This document shows positions 18,750 through 27,615 of a stretch of 64,000 nt of DNA, one piece after another (the first letter of the stretch is position 1; every line of letters starts with the position of its first letter). The notes under the pieces were generated by a model. It had not been told where the DNA came from, made no database searches, and saw only the letters and a program-made list of their open reading frames with translations. The stretch comes from GJ-E10 sp035625725 (lineage in GTDB: Bacteria; Pseudomonadota; Gammaproteobacteria; Burkholderiales; Burkholderiaceae_F), in assembly GCA_035625725.1 (NCBI GenBank), contig DASPPB010000014.1, forward strand, positions 8,617-72,616, in the 5' to 3' direction. Position numbers and translations under genes: made by a program.

Positions 18750-19580
18750 TCAGACCCAAAGAAGGCGCAGGCCGATGAGCAGCAGCATGCTCGCTAAGAC
18801 CACCCGCAAGGTGCGCTCGGGCAGGCGCCCAGCCACGCGCGCCCCGAGGTGAATTGCCGGAAGCGAGCCGATCAGCAGGGCCGCCAGCATTTCCCAGTCG
18901 ACCGTGCCCAGCGCCGCGTGGCCGAGACCGGCGACGAGCGTCAGGGGCACGGCATGCGCGATATCCGCCGCGACGATCTGGCGCGTCGGCAACACCGGGT
19001 ACAGAAACAAAAGCGCAACCACGCCGATCGCGCCCGCGCCCACGGAGGTCAAGGTCACCAATGTGCCGAGCAGCGCACCCAAGGCCAATGTCGGCGTAGC
19101 GCGCGGCTCCGGATCGCCACCGAAGGCCACGAAGCACAGCGAATTCGTGCTCCCAAGCAAGCTCCGCTCGCCGCGGACGGTTGCAAGGCGAGCGCCCCAC
19201 GCCTGGATCTGCGTGCGAAAGGCCAGGGCCCCGGCGGTTAGCAGCAAAGCCAACGCAAGGCCCGGGCGCAGCACCGAGTTGAACTGTGCTGCCTCCGGCT
19301 GCCATTGGCGCACCGCCGCGAGCGTAAGCACGGACGCAGGCACCGAGCCGAGCGCCAGCCAAGACACGATGGGCCAGCGAACCTGCCCGCGTCGCGCATA
19401 GGTCCATGCACCGCCCGATTTGGTGATTGCGGCAAACAGCAAATCCGTGCCGACGGCAATCTGGGCGGGCACTCCAAAGACGAGGGTGAGCAGAGGCGTC
19501 ATGAGCGAGCCGCCGCCAACGCCTGTTGCGCCGACGACGAAACCGACAAGGGCGCCGCCCGCAATGAGTTGAGAAACCAC
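18750..19580 (-). CDS. TauE/SafE family membrane transporter (putative sulfite/sulfonate exporter)
   Basis: A 276-residue protein with about eight membrane helices, including the family motif GFVVGATGVGGGSLMTPLL near the N-terminus and a repeat-like second half with TSVGAGAIGVVALLFLYP. TauE/SafE proteins are thought to move sulfite, sulfoacetate or related anions. Its place directly before cysI suggests sulfite or sulfate handling. I chose GTG at 19580 because GGAG at 19588-19591 lies 7 bases upstream and the frame above it is basic and unlike the family. An ATG at 19661 is in frame but improbable. Confidence 0.85.
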   Translation of the reverse strand: MVSQLIAGGALVGFVVGATGVGGGSLMTPLLTLVFGVPAQIAVGTDLLFAAITKSGGAWTYARRGQVRWPIVSWLALGSVPASVLTLAAVRQWQPEAAQFNSVLRPGLALALLLTAGALAFRTQIQAWGARLATVRGERSLLGSTNSLCFVAFGGDPEPRATPTLALGALLGTLVTLTSVGAGAIGVVALLFLYPVLPTRQIVAADIAHAVPLTLVAGLGHAALGTVDWEMLAALLIGSLPAIHLGARVAGRLPERTLRVVLASMLLLIGLRLLWV

Positions 19581-19717
19581 AAAATTGCTCCGCAAGCTTT
19601 GTCGACAAGCAGCGCTCGCGGCGCCGGCCCGCGAGGGAAGCCGTCGGTTGCGGCGCTGCAAGATCTCGAGTTGTTTTGAAGGCTACGGGCTGGCGGCTGC
19701 TAGCGGAACAAACCGAT

Positions 19718-19748
19718 GGCTATGTCAGTATGCGGCAAGCGCATAGCC
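19718..19748. promoter_or_regulatory. Inverted repeat upstream of the sulfur assimilation operon
   Basis: GGCTATG at 19718-19724 and CATAGCC at 19742-19748 form a perfect 7-bp inverted repeat around a 17-base spacer, in the 218 bp between cbiX and the tauE-like gene. Read on the minus strand, a CATACT hexamer in the spacer could be a -10 element lacking a good -35, as expected for an activator-dependent promoter. A CysB- or Cbl-like regulator is a natural guess but is inference. A short T-run on the plus side also makes it hairpin-like, though no plus-strand gene needs a terminator here. Confidence 0.35.
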
Positions 19749-19798
19749 TTTTTGTGCGGCAAATCGACCGCAAGGCGCGCGCGGTTACCCCGCATCGC

Positions 19799-20182
19799 CT
19801 AGGCTTGCTGCTCTAACTGCGCAAGGATCGCGCCCACGAGGAACCCGTCCATGCCGGGCAGCTCGCTCAGCACGGGCAAAACCCGGACGTGCACCTCGGG
19901 TTGGCGTGCCGTGAACTGACGCACCACATCGGGCAGGTCCTGCGCGACGTGCCCGCCTTGCGCCCAGAAGATGGGCGCGATGTCGATGCGGCGACATCCG
20001 GCGGCGGCCAACTGCGTGAGCGCCTGCTCGAGGTTGGGGCTTTGCAACTCGAGAAAAGCGAGCTGCACGGATGTGCTCGGGCGCGCCTGCGCAAGCGCCT
20101 CTTGCAGCCGCTGCAACGGTTGCACCCAGCGCGCGTCGCGCGCGCCGTGCGCAAACAAGATGATGGCATCTGTCCTGCTCAT
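19799..20182 (-). CDS. cbiX: Sirohydrochlorin chelatase CbiX/SirB-like, short form
   Basis: A 127-residue single-domain chelatase of the CbiX small type. Active-site His residues are in ILFAHGARDARW and APIFWAQGGHVAQDLP. Such proteins insert metal into sirohydrochlorin; beside a siroheme sulfite reductase the likely metal is iron, giving siroheme for CysI. I chose ATG 20182 (MSRTDAIILFAHG), the family start; the frame continues upstream but looks non-coding. It lies upstream of the cys operon on the same strand, 218 bp away, so may have its own transcript. Confidence 0.87.
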   Translation of the reverse strand: MSRTDAIILFAHGARDARWVQPLQRLQEALAQARPSTSVQLAFLELQSPNLEQALTQLAAAGCRRIDIAPIFWAQGGHVAQDLPDVVRQFTARQPEVHVRVLPVLSELPGMDGFLVGAILAQLEQQA

Positions 20183-20341
20183 GGTTCGTGCGGCCGTGCC
20201 CTGCCTACCGCCCGTGGTAGGCCCCGATCCGTCCGGGGCTGGCAAGCTCCCGTCCGTATGTATTATGGCTGCCTGCATGCCTACCGATGTCCGGGCGGGC
20301 ACCGGCGATGCGGCCGGCGAGAAAATTGACGGGAGAGATCA

Positions 20342-20821
20342 ATGGCATCTGTGAATAAAGTGATTTTGGTGGGCAATCTCGGCCGCGATCCGGAGACCCG
20401 CTACAGCCCGGAGGGCGCCGCGATGACGAATATCTCGCTGGCGACGACCTCCCAGTGGAAGGACAAGAACACCGGGGAGAAGCGCGAGGAAACCGAATGG
20501 CACCGGGTGGCCTTTTTCGGGCGCCTCGCGGAGATCGCCGCCGAGTACTTGCGCAAGGGTTCGCAGGTCTACATCGAGGGGCGGCTGCGCACACGCAAAT
20601 GGCAAGACAAGGAGACGGGCCAGGATCGCTATGCCACCGAAATTGTCGCCGACGCGATGCAAATGCTCGGCTCCCGCGCGGCAGCGGCGCCTGGCGCCGA
20701 GGAGGAGCCACGCTCCTCGCGCCCGAGCGCGCCGCGCGCCGGCGCCGGGGCGGGCAAAGCCGCTGCCAAGGAGCCGGCCGGGGGCGGCGTGGCGGACCTC
20801 GACGACGACATTCCGTTTTGA
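20342..20821 (+). CDS. ssb: Single-stranded DNA-binding protein
   Basis: A 159-residue SSB: N-terminal OB-fold with MASVNKVILVGNLGRDPETRY, EWHRVAFFGRLAEIAAEYL and GSQVYIEGRLRTRKWQDKETG, a Gly/Ala/Pro-rich linker, and the acidic C-terminal tip ending DDIPF that recruits repair and replication proteins. Length is normal for proteobacteria. A GGGAGAG site precedes ATG 20342. It is divergent from cbiX; a GCCCCG/CGGGGC hairpin at 20221-20239 lies between them. Confidence 0.97.
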   Translation: MASVNKVILVGNLGRDPETRYSPEGAAMTNISLATTSQWKDKNTGEKREETEWHRVAFFGRLAEIAAEYLRKGSQVYIEGRLRTRKWQDKETGQDRYATEIVADAMQMLGSRAAAAPGAEEEPRSSRPSAPRAGAGAGKAAAKEPAGGGVADLDDDIPF

Positions 20822-20834
20822 AGCAGTTGCGCGG

Positions 20835-21692
20835 TCAGCTCTGCTCCGGGCGGGAGCCGTCTGCCGGTTTTTCCCCCTGCAGCAGGGCAAGGATCTCCTC
20901 GTGCAAGGTTCCGCTTGAGGCGATCAGGGATGGCTGGCTGAGCGGATCGCCTCCGCTCCAGCTCGTAACACGGCCGCCGGCACCCTCTATCACGGGCACC
21001 ACCGCGGCAACGTCCCAGTAGGAAAGTACCGGATCGAGCATGGCATCGGCGCCGCCGGTCGCAAGGGCAAAATAGCCGAAGCAATCGCCCCAGGTGCGCG
21101 CCAGGGCCGCGCGTTGCACGATGCGAAGCATCGAAGGGTCGGAGTCCTCGTCGCGGGAGCCGGGCAGCGCTGTGGCCAGCACCGTGGACTGCGCCAGCGT
21201 GCGGGCGGCGCGCACCCGCGCCTGGCGTCGCGTTCCATCGGCACCGAACAAGGTGGTACCGCGACGGTGCCCGATGAGGGCAAAACCTGCGGCCGCGTGC
21301 GCGATGCATCCCAGTACCGGTCGGTGGCCGTCGCCGTCATCACGCTCCAGCGCGATGAGCGTGCCGAAGAGAAAACAGTTGCTGATGAACGCCTTTGTGC
21401 CATCGATCGGGTCGAGGATCCAGCGATAACGCCCGCCCGGGCGTTCGCCGTACTCTTCGCCGACGATGCCGTGCTGGGGATAGCGGGTTTCGATGAGCCG
21501 GCGCAGCGCAGCTTCGGCCTCGCGATCGGCCTTTGTTACGGGCGATGCGTCTGCCTTGATGTGCACGCGCGCGCCCGCAAGAAAATAGGGACGGATGACA
21601 CAAAACGCCTGGCCGATGAGTTCGTGCATGAAGGCAGTGAACTCGCGCTCCTCGTGGGCGTCCAGCGGTGCGCTAAAACACTTCCAGTTCAC
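20835..21692 (-). CDS. hisN: Histidinol-phosphatase, inositol-monophosphatase family
   Basis: A 285-residue Mg-dependent phosphatase. Metal-binding motifs are GIVGEEYGER, WILDPIDGTKAF and YWDVAAVVPVIEGAGG. The neighbourhood of these motifs (ISNCFLFGTLIAL; TWGDCFGYFALATGGADAMLDP) matches HisN-type histidinol-phosphatases better than SuhB. It would remove phosphate from L-histidinol phosphate in histidine synthesis. I chose GTG 21692, preceded by GGAGG at 21697-21701; an in-frame ATG at 21719 has no ribosome site. It is convergent with ssb; other his genes are not in the window. Confidence 0.85.
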   Translation of the reverse strand: MNWKCFSAPLDAHEEREFTAFMHELIGQAFCVIRPYFLAGARVHIKADASPVTKADREAEAALRRLIETRYPQHGIVGEEYGERPGGRYRWILDPIDGTKAFISNCFLFGTLIALERDDGDGHRPVLGCIAHAAAGFALIGHRRGTTLFGADGTRRQARVRAARTLAQSTVLATALPGSRDEDSDPSMLRIVQRAALARTWGDCFGYFALATGGADAMLDPVLSYWDVAAVVPVIEGAGGRVTSWSGGDPLSQPSLIASSGTLHEEILALLQGEKPADGSRPEQS

Positions 21693-21794
21693 AGGACCTC
21701 CATCGCCCTTTGGTCTCATCGTGCCCGGCTGCAGACGTTTTTCGCGGACGCCGGTCATGGTACTGGCCGGCAAGCCCGCTTGGGGAGGGGCTTA

Positions 21795-21806
21795 CACTGC
21801 GCAGTG
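21795..21806. promoter_or_regulatory. 12-bp perfect palindrome upstream of kup
   Basis: CACTGCGCAGTG is a perfect 12-bp palindrome lying 41 bp before the kup ATG and about 100 bp from the divergent hisN start. It could be an operator for either gene. No regulator is identified, and a 12-bp palindrome can arise by chance. Confidence 0.25.
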
Positions 21807-21847
21807 CACAAAAAATCCTCCCGAACGCATCGGAGTTTTTTTCTCAA

Positions 21848-23788
21848 ATGGCATTGCCTTCCGACACGGCCCGGGGCGAGGGCGGCGGTGAAGCCGGCGC
21901 TGTGGCGTCGCCGCCCGCGGTGCGCCTGACGAGCGCGCGCCCGGCCCTGGGAGCGGCTCAGGGAACGCTGATTCTGGGAGCGCTGGGCGTCGTCTACGGC
22001 GATATCGGAACGAGCCCGCTATATACGTTAAAGACGGCCTACGAGGCCGCAGGTGGCGCCTCTGCCGAGATTGCCCTGGGCCTGCTGTCTTTGATTGTCT
22101 GGACCTTGATCATCGTTACGTCGGTAAAGTACGTGGCGCTGGTCATGCGTGCCGACAACGACGGGGAGGGCGGAATCCTCGCGCTCATGGCGCACCTGGC
22201 CTTCAAGGGCCGCGAGCGACCCCTTGTGGTGGGCATCGGCGTGCTGGGGGCCGCCATGCTCTATGGCGACGGGGCCATCACGCCGGCCATCTCCGTATTG
22301 AGCGCGCTCGAGGGCCTGAAGCTGCCCGCGCCCGCTGTGGGACCGTTCGTCTTGCCCCTTGCGGTGCTGGTGTTGCTTGCTTTGTTCGCATTTCAGCGTC
22401 ACGGCACATCCGTGATCGGACGACTCTTCGGCCCCATCATGGTCGTATGGTTCCTTTGCATTGCCGCGCTCGGCATTGCATCGGTTGTGCTGCGGCCGAC
22501 GGTTTTGCGGGCCTTGTGGCCGGGCTACGCGGTGCAGTACCTTGGCACGCATGGATTTACGGGTTTTTCGGTTCTCGGCTCGGTTTTTCTGTGTGCGACC
22601 GGCGCCGAGGCCCTATATGCGGACATGGGCCACTTCGGTGCGCGACCCATTCGGCTTGGTTGGTACTGGCTGGTATTCCCGTCGCTGGTTTTGAGTTACG
22701 CGGGCCAGACCGCGCTGGTACTCGAGCGGGGCGTGCAGCGTGACGACAACCCCTTTTTTCTTCTCGCCCCCGGGTGGGCTCAGTTGCCTTTGGTCGGCCT
22801 GGCCACGGCGGCCACCATCATCGCCAGCCAAGCGATCATCAGCGGGGTCTTTTCTATGACCCGCCAGGCGATCCAACTCGACTTGTGTCCCCGCCTGAGT
22901 GTGACGCAGACCTCGGAAGTCGGCTACGGCCAGATCTACATTGGCGTGGTCAACTGGCTGTTGGCTCTGTTTACGCTTGGCCTGGCTTTGGGCTTTGGCT
23001 CCTCGGACAACCTCTCCGCAGCCTATGGGATAGCGGTATCGATCACGATGCTGCTCACGACCTTGCTGATGTTTCGTGTCATGCACGAACAGTGGCGTTG
23101 GCGCCTTGGGCTGGTCATCGCCATCGCGGTGCCCTTGTTTCTCGTCGACTCGTCCTTTGCCGCGGCCAACTTGACGAAAGTGCGCGAGGGCGGCTGGGTA
23201 CCGCTGGTGGCCGGGGCGGGCATTTACTTCCTGATGCAGGCTTGGCGAACAGGGCGCAAGGCGATGCTGCGACAGCTCGAGCGCGAGACCTTGCCGCTTT
23301 CCGTGTTCCTGAGTTCGTTGCAAGACATTCCCCGGGTTCCGGGAACCGCCGTGTACCTCGCCCGCCGGCTCGACATCGTCCCGCTCGCGCTGCTGCACAG
23401 CCTCAAGCACTACGCCGTCTTGCACGAGCGCAACGTCCTGCTGCACGTGCTCACCGAACAGGCGCCGCGGGTGGCCGCGCGCGATCGCATGCAGATCAGC
23501 ACTTTGGGGCCGGGTTTTTATCGGATCGTATTGCGCTACGGTTTCATGGAGTACCCGGACCTTCCGGTTGCTCTGGCGCATTGTTCGCTTGATGCACAGG
23601 GCTTCGACATGATGCGAACGACATTTTTCTTGTCGCGCGAGACGGTGGAGCGCAAACCCGGGCGGCGCCTCCAGGGCGTTGCACGCCGCCTCTTCACCTG
23701 GATGCACCGCAACGCCACCGATGCCACCGAGTTCTTCCGCATCCCGCGCAATCGCATCGTCGAGCTCGGCGCGCGCATCGAGCTTTGA
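21848..23788 (+). CDS. kup: Potassium transport protein Kup
   Basis: A 646-residue inner-membrane K+ uptake protein (KUP/HAK/KT family), a proton-coupled symporter. Diagnostic segments are LGALGVVYGDIGTSPLYTLK, ADNDGEGGILALMAHLAF, MLYGDGAITPAISVLSALEG and GNGVFLCATGAEALYADMGHFG-like sequence (here SVFLCATGAEALYADMGHFG), with about 12 helices followed by a cytosolic tail. ATG 21848 gives the usual length; the frame runs further upstream without family similarity. It is divergent from hisN. Confidence 0.95.
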   Translation: MALPSDTARGEGGGEAGAVASPPAVRLTSARPALGAAQGTLILGALGVVYGDIGTSPLYTLKTAYEAAGGASAEIALGLLSLIVWTLIIVTSVKYVALVMRADNDGEGGILALMAHLAFKGRERPLVVGIGVLGAAMLYGDGAITPAISVLSALEGLKLPAPAVGPFVLPLAVLVLLALFAFQRHGTSVIGRLFGPIMVVWFLCIAALGIASVVLRPTVLRALWPGYAVQYLGTHGFTGFSVLGSVFLCATGAEALYADMGHFGARPIRLGWYWLVFPSLVLSYAGQTALVLERGVQRDDNPFFLLAPGWAQLPLVGLATAATIIASQAIISGVFSMTRQAIQLDLCPRLSVTQTSEVGYGQIYIGVVNWLLALFTLGLALGFGSSDNLSAAYGIAVSITMLLTTLLMFRVMHEQWRWRLGLVIAIAVPLFLVDSSFAAANLTKVREGGWVPLVAGAGIYFLMQAWRTGRKAMLRQLERETLPLSVFLSSLQDIPRVPGTAVYLARRLDIVPLALLHSLKHYAVLHERNVLLHVLTEQAPRVAARDRMQISTLGPGFYRIVLRYGFMEYPDLPVALAHCSLDAQGFDMMRTTFFLSRETVERKPGRRLQGVARRLFTWMHRNATDATEFFRIPRNRIVELGARIEL

Positions 23789-23826
23789 CCCCGGCGCGAG
23801 TCTGCGCTGCGGCAACCGGCGCACCT

Positions 23827-23832
23827 TATAAT
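23827..23832 (+). promoter_or_regulatory. Consensus -10 element before the zinc-ribbon/DUF502/aspS genes
   Basis: A perfect TATAAT hexamer sits 32 bp upstream of ATG 23865, in the short gap after kup. No good -35 lies at 16-18 bp, so strength is uncertain. The position suits the promoter of the zinc-ribbon, DUF502 and aspS group. Confidence 0.45.
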
Positions 23833-23864
23833 TCAACCAGTTGCGAATTTCTGCGAGTCCCGCG

Positions 23865-24233
23865 ATGCCGATTTACGCCTACAAGTGCTCGAGCTGCCAG
23901 CACGAGCTCGACGTGCTACAGAAAATCTCCGATGCCCCGCTTAGCATTTGCCCGCGCTGCGGTGCGGCCACTTTTTTCAAGCAGCTCACCGCCGCGGGCT
24001 TCCAACTCAAGGGAAGCGGCTGGTATGTGACGGACTTTAAGAACCGTCCCGAGCCCGAAGCCAAGCCGGGGAAAAAGTCCGACGAGGTCAAGCCGGGCGC
24101 CGCAACGGAGCAGACCAAAGCGGCCGAGACCGCCTCGACGCCCTCCCAGGAGTCGGCGGCTGCCAAACCGTCCGCACCTGCCAATGCGGCTTCCGCACCG
24201 CGCGATGCGGGCGGTGGCTCGACGGCCAGTTGA
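23865..24233 (+). CDS. FmdB-family zinc-ribbon protein
   Basis: A 122-residue protein whose first 60 residues form the FmdB/CxxC-CxxC-SSSS zinc ribbon: MPIYAYKCSSCQHELDVLQ then SICPRCGAATFFKQLTAAGF and a conserved GSGWYVTDF. The rest is a low-complexity Lys/Pro/Ala/Glu tail. The function of the family is not established; it is typically found just before a DUF502 gene and aspS in betaproteobacteria, as here. The start at 23865 matches the family's MPIY N-terminus. Confidence 0.88.
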   Translation: MPIYAYKCSSCQHELDVLQKISDAPLSICPRCGAATFFKQLTAAGFQLKGSGWYVTDFKNRPEPEAKPGKKSDEVKPGAATEQTKAAETASTPSQESAAAKPSAPANAASAPRDAGGGSTAS

Positions 24234-24263
24234 CCGGCTCGGACCAAAGGCGGGACTGCGCCG

Positions 24264-24911
24264 ATGTTCAAGCGCTACCTCATGACGGGCCTGCTGGTGT
24301 GGGTTCCGCTCGCGCTGACGCTGTGGATCCTGGACTTTGTCATCACGTTCATGGATCCGATCGTATTGCGCCTGCCGCCGGCCCTGCGACCCGAGCAATG
24401 GTTGGGGTTTCGGGTGCCGGGGTCTGGGCTGGTGCTGGCCGCGATCATCGTCTTTCTGACGGGCATGCTCGCGGCCAACATCATTGGGCAGCGATTTGTG
24501 GTTTGGTGGGAAGCGATGCTCGGCCGGATCCCCATCGTATCGAGCATCTATCGCAGCGTGAAGCAGGTGTCGGACACCCTGTTGGCGCAAAACGGGCATT
24601 CGTTTCGCCGAGCGGTGCTGGTTGAATTCCCGCAGCGCGGACAGTGGGCCGTCGGATTCGTTGTCGGGGCTGCCGGAACGCGGATCGCCAAGCACCTTTC
24701 GGCCCAGTCGCTAACGGTGTACGTACCGACTGCACCGAACCCGACGTCGGGCTATACACTCATTTTGCCGGCGAGCGAAGTGCACGATGTCGAGATGAGC
24801 GTGGATGAGGCGCTGAAGTTCGTCATTTCGATGGGCGTCGTGGTGCCTCCAGCGTCTGCCCGACCGCACTCCTTGCCGCCGGCCGCCGCCGATTCCATCG
24901 GCAAGGTCTAG
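24264..24911 (+). CDS. DUF502 family membrane protein
   Basis: A 215-residue protein with two N-terminal transmembrane segments (LLVWVPLALTLWILDFVITF and LVLAAIIVFLTGMLAANIIG), then a conserved soluble part with IPIVSSIYRSVKQVSDTLL and VPTAPNPTSGYTLILPASEV. These are the DUF502 signatures. The molecular role is unknown. It lies between the zinc-ribbon gene and aspS on the same strand with short gaps. Confidence 0.9.
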   Translation: MFKRYLMTGLLVWVPLALTLWILDFVITFMDPIVLRLPPALRPEQWLGFRVPGSGLVLAAIIVFLTGMLAANIIGQRFVVWWEAMLGRIPIVSSIYRSVKQVSDTLLAQNGHSFRRAVLVEFPQRGQWAVGFVVGAAGTRIAKHLSAQSLTVYVPTAPNPTSGYTLILPASEVHDVEMSVDEALKFVISMGVVVPPASARPHSLPPAAADSIGKV

Positions 24912-24984
24912 TCCTTGACCTGCCCGAATTTGTCGGCCCGGCCGGAGCTGGGTATTCATCGGATACGCACCTGACGGAGAACTT

Positions 24985-26784
24985 ATGCGCACGGAGTACT
25001 GCGGCTTGGTTGACGAACGCTACATCGGCCGCGAGGTGACGCTGTACGGCTGGGTGCATCGTCGGCGCGACCACGGGGGCGTGATTTTTATCGACCTGCG
25101 CGATCGCGAGGGGATCATTCAGATCGTGTGCGATCCGGATTTGCCGGAGATGTTCCGCCGAGCCGAGACGCTGCGCAGCGAATACTGCGTGTCGATCTCG
25201 GGTCTGGTGCGCGCCCGGCCGGCCGGGACTACAAATGCTGCACTCACCTCGGGCGGTGTCGAGGTGCTGTGCCGCCAACTGGCCGTTCTCAACCCTTCGC
25301 TTCCACCACCGTTTTTGCTCGACGACGATGAGCTTTCGGAGACGACGCGTCTGACGCACCGCGTGCTGGATCTGCGACGCCCCGCGATGCAACAGAATCT
25401 GCGTCTTCGCTATCGGGTCGCCATGGCGGTGCGCCGCTATCTCGATTCGAAAGGCTTTCTGGACATTGAGACACCGATGCTCACCAAGAGCACGCCGGAG
25501 GGTGCGCGCGACTATCTCGTGCCATCGCGCGTTCACGAGGGAATGTTCTTTGCGCTGCCGCAGTCACCGCAACTGTTCAAGCAGTTGCTCATGGTTGCCG
25601 GCTACGACCGGTATTACCAGATCGTCAAGTGCTTTCGCGACGAGGACCTGCGCGCGGACCGCCAGCCCGAATTTACGCAAATTGATATCGAGACTTCGTT
25701 TCTCGACGAGCAGCAGATCCGCGAGCTCATGGAAGCCATGATTCGCGACGTTTTTCGCGAAGTGCTCGGTGCCGCGCTTCCGCACCCTTTTCCCGTGATG
25801 CGCCATGCCGAGGCGATGGAGCGCTTTGGCTCCGACAAGCCCGATCTCCGGGTCAAGCTGCAACTCACGGACTTGACCGACGTGATGAAGGACGTCGATT
25901 TCAACATCTTTCGCTCGGCTGCCGGCCTCAAGGACGGCCGGGTGGCCGCGCTGCTCGTTCCGGGCGGTGGCGCGCTGGCGCGCTCGGAAATCGACGCCTA
26001 CACCCAGTACGTCGCAATCTACGGAGCCAAAGGTCTGGCATACATCAAGGTGAACCAGCGCGCGCAAGGTCGCGAGGGTCTGCAATCGCCGATCGTGAAG
26101 AGTCTGCACGACAGGGCGCTTGCGGCCATTGTCGAGCGCACCGGGGCGCGCGACGGGGATTTAATCTTCTTTGGCGCCGATCGCTCCAAAATTGTGGCCG
26201 ACAGTCTGGGTGCGCTGCGCACGCGCATCGGCCACTCCGAATTCGGCCACCAGCGCGGTCTGTTCGAGGCGGGATGGCAGCCGCTGTGGGTCATCGATTT
26301 TCCCATGTTCGAGTTCGATGAAGACGAGCGGCGCTGGGTTGCCGCCCATCACCCCTTCACTGCACCCAAGGACGGCCACGAGGATTTGCTCGAGACCGAT
26401 CCGGGTCGATGCCTGGCAAAAGCCTACGACCTGGCCCTCAACGGCTGGGAGATCGGCGGCGGCTCGGTGCGCATCCATCGCGAGGAGATCCAAAGCAAGG
26501 TGTTCCGTGCCCTGAAAATTGGCCCCGAAGAGGCGCGCAGCAAGTTCGGGTTTCTGCTCGATGCCTTGCGCTACGGCGCGCCGCCCCACGGGGGAATCGC
26601 CTTTGGCCTGGACCGGATCGTGACCATGATGGCCGGTGCCGAGTCCATACGCGACGTCATCGCCTTCCCCAAGACCCAGCGCGCCCAGTGCCTGCTCACG
26701 CAGGCGCCTTCGCCCGTTGATGAGAAGCAGCTGCGCGAGCTGCACATTCGTTTGCGCCATGCCGAGCCCAAGCCGATGTCGTAG
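24985..26784 (+). CDS. aspS: Aspartyl-tRNA synthetase
   Basis: A 599-residue class II synthetase. It begins MRTEYCGLVDERYIGREVTLYGWVHRRR-type OB-fold anticodon-binding domain, then the class II motifs: FLDIETPMLTKSTPEGARDYLVPSR, FRDEDLRADRQPEFTQIDIE and, at the C-terminal end, GIAFGLDRIVTMM. A bacterial GAD insertion domain is present in the middle. It charges tRNA-Asp; as in most betaproteobacteria it may be non-discriminating and also charge tRNA-Asn. Starts after an ACGGAGAA ribosome site. Confidence 0.97.
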   Translation: MRTEYCGLVDERYIGREVTLYGWVHRRRDHGGVIFIDLRDREGIIQIVCDPDLPEMFRRAETLRSEYCVSISGLVRARPAGTTNAALTSGGVEVLCRQLAVLNPSLPPPFLLDDDELSETTRLTHRVLDLRRPAMQQNLRLRYRVAMAVRRYLDSKGFLDIETPMLTKSTPEGARDYLVPSRVHEGMFFALPQSPQLFKQLLMVAGYDRYYQIVKCFRDEDLRADRQPEFTQIDIETSFLDEQQIRELMEAMIRDVFREVLGAALPHPFPVMRHAEAMERFGSDKPDLRVKLQLTDLTDVMKDVDFNIFRSAAGLKDGRVAALLVPGGGALARSEIDAYTQYVAIYGAKGLAYIKVNQRAQGREGLQSPIVKSLHDRALAAIVERTGARDGDLIFFGADRSKIVADSLGALRTRIGHSEFGHQRGLFEAGWQPLWVIDFPMFEFDEDERRWVAAHHPFTAPKDGHEDLLETDPGRCLAKAYDLALNGWEIGGGSVRIHREEIQSKVFRALKIGPEEARSKFGFLLDALRYGAPPHGGIAFGLDRIVTMMAGAESIRDVIAFPKTQRAQCLLTQAPSPVDEKQLRELHIRLRHAEPKPMS

Positions 26785-26817
26785 CGGGGCGCGGCACCCG
26801 GCGACCGGCTGCCAGCC

Positions 26818-27615
26818 ATGAAGCCAATAAAGTTACGAGTCGCGACCTACAACATTCACAAGGGAGTGACGACTTTCCGCCGGCGCTCGCGCGTGGCCGA
26901 GCTGCGTTCGGCGCTGCACCGCATCGACGCCGACCTGGTCTTCTTGCAGGAGGTGCAGGAGCGCAACGAGCCGTTTGCGCGCACCGGGGCGGAGCGTTGG
27001 CGCTCGGGGCAGCTCGATGCATTGGCCTCCAGCGGATACGAGCATCGTGCCTACGGAATCAACGCCGTGTACGCGCACGGTCACCATGGCAATGCCATTC
27101 TCTCGCGCTGGTCGATCGAACACTTCGCCAACCACGATATCTCGGACCACATGCTGGAGCGCCGCGGCATGCTCCACGCCGTGGCGCGCATGCCGGGTAA
27201 AGGATCGCGCGGCATTCACCTGATTTGCGCGCACTTCGGACTCGCCAAGCGCAGCCGCATGCGCCAGGCCGAGTGGGTGGCCCGATTCATCGAGCGCGAG
27301 ATTCCCCCCGCAGCGCCCCTGATTTTGGCGGGCGATTTCAACGACTGGCAGCGCGGAGTCGACGCCCAGCTGCGGCAGCGCCTGAGCATGCGCGAAGTCT
27401 GTGACGAGATGCAGGCGACGGCCTGGCTGGGGGGGCTGCTGCCATGGCGCAGGCCCTTGCAGGTCGCACGAACTTTTCCGAGTCTCGTTCCGTTTCTTAC
27501 ACTCGACCGCATCTACGTGCGCGGACTGCGTGCACGCGGCGCGTTGGTGCCGCGCGGCCGCTCCTGGGCCCGATGTTCGGATCATGCCCCGCTCATCGCC
27601 GACCTGGAGCTCTGA
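26818..27615 (+). CDS. Endonuclease/exonuclease/phosphatase-fold protein (YbhP-like)
   Basis: A 265-residue EEP-fold protein. Active-site motifs are VATYNIHKGV at the N-terminus, FLQEVQERNE, ILAGDFNDW and the C-terminal CSDHAPLIADL. The fold covers DNA repair nucleases and phospholipid or inositol phosphatases. Its TGATG overlap with a ClsB-type cardiolipin synthase mirrors the ybhP-clsB association of E. coli, so a lipid-related or partner role is more likely than DNA repair. That reading is inference. Confidence 0.87.
   Translation: MKPIKLRVATYNIHKGVTTFRRRSRVAELRSALHRIDADLVFLQEVQERNEPFARTGAERWRSGQLDALASSGYEHRAYGINAVYAHGHHGNAILSRWSIEHFANHDISDHMLERRGMLHAVARMPGKGSRGIHLICAHFGLAKRSRMRQAEWVARFIEREIPPAAPLILAGDFNDWQRGVDAQLRQRLSMREVCDEMQATAWLGGLLPWRRPLQVARTFPSLVPFLTLDRIYVRGLRARGALVPRGRSWARCSDHAPLIADLEL

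Noticed and set aside
22613..23836. 407-codon minus-strand frame antisense to kup
   Set aside because: Low-complexity Gln/His/Arg sequence, opposite a clear kup gene.
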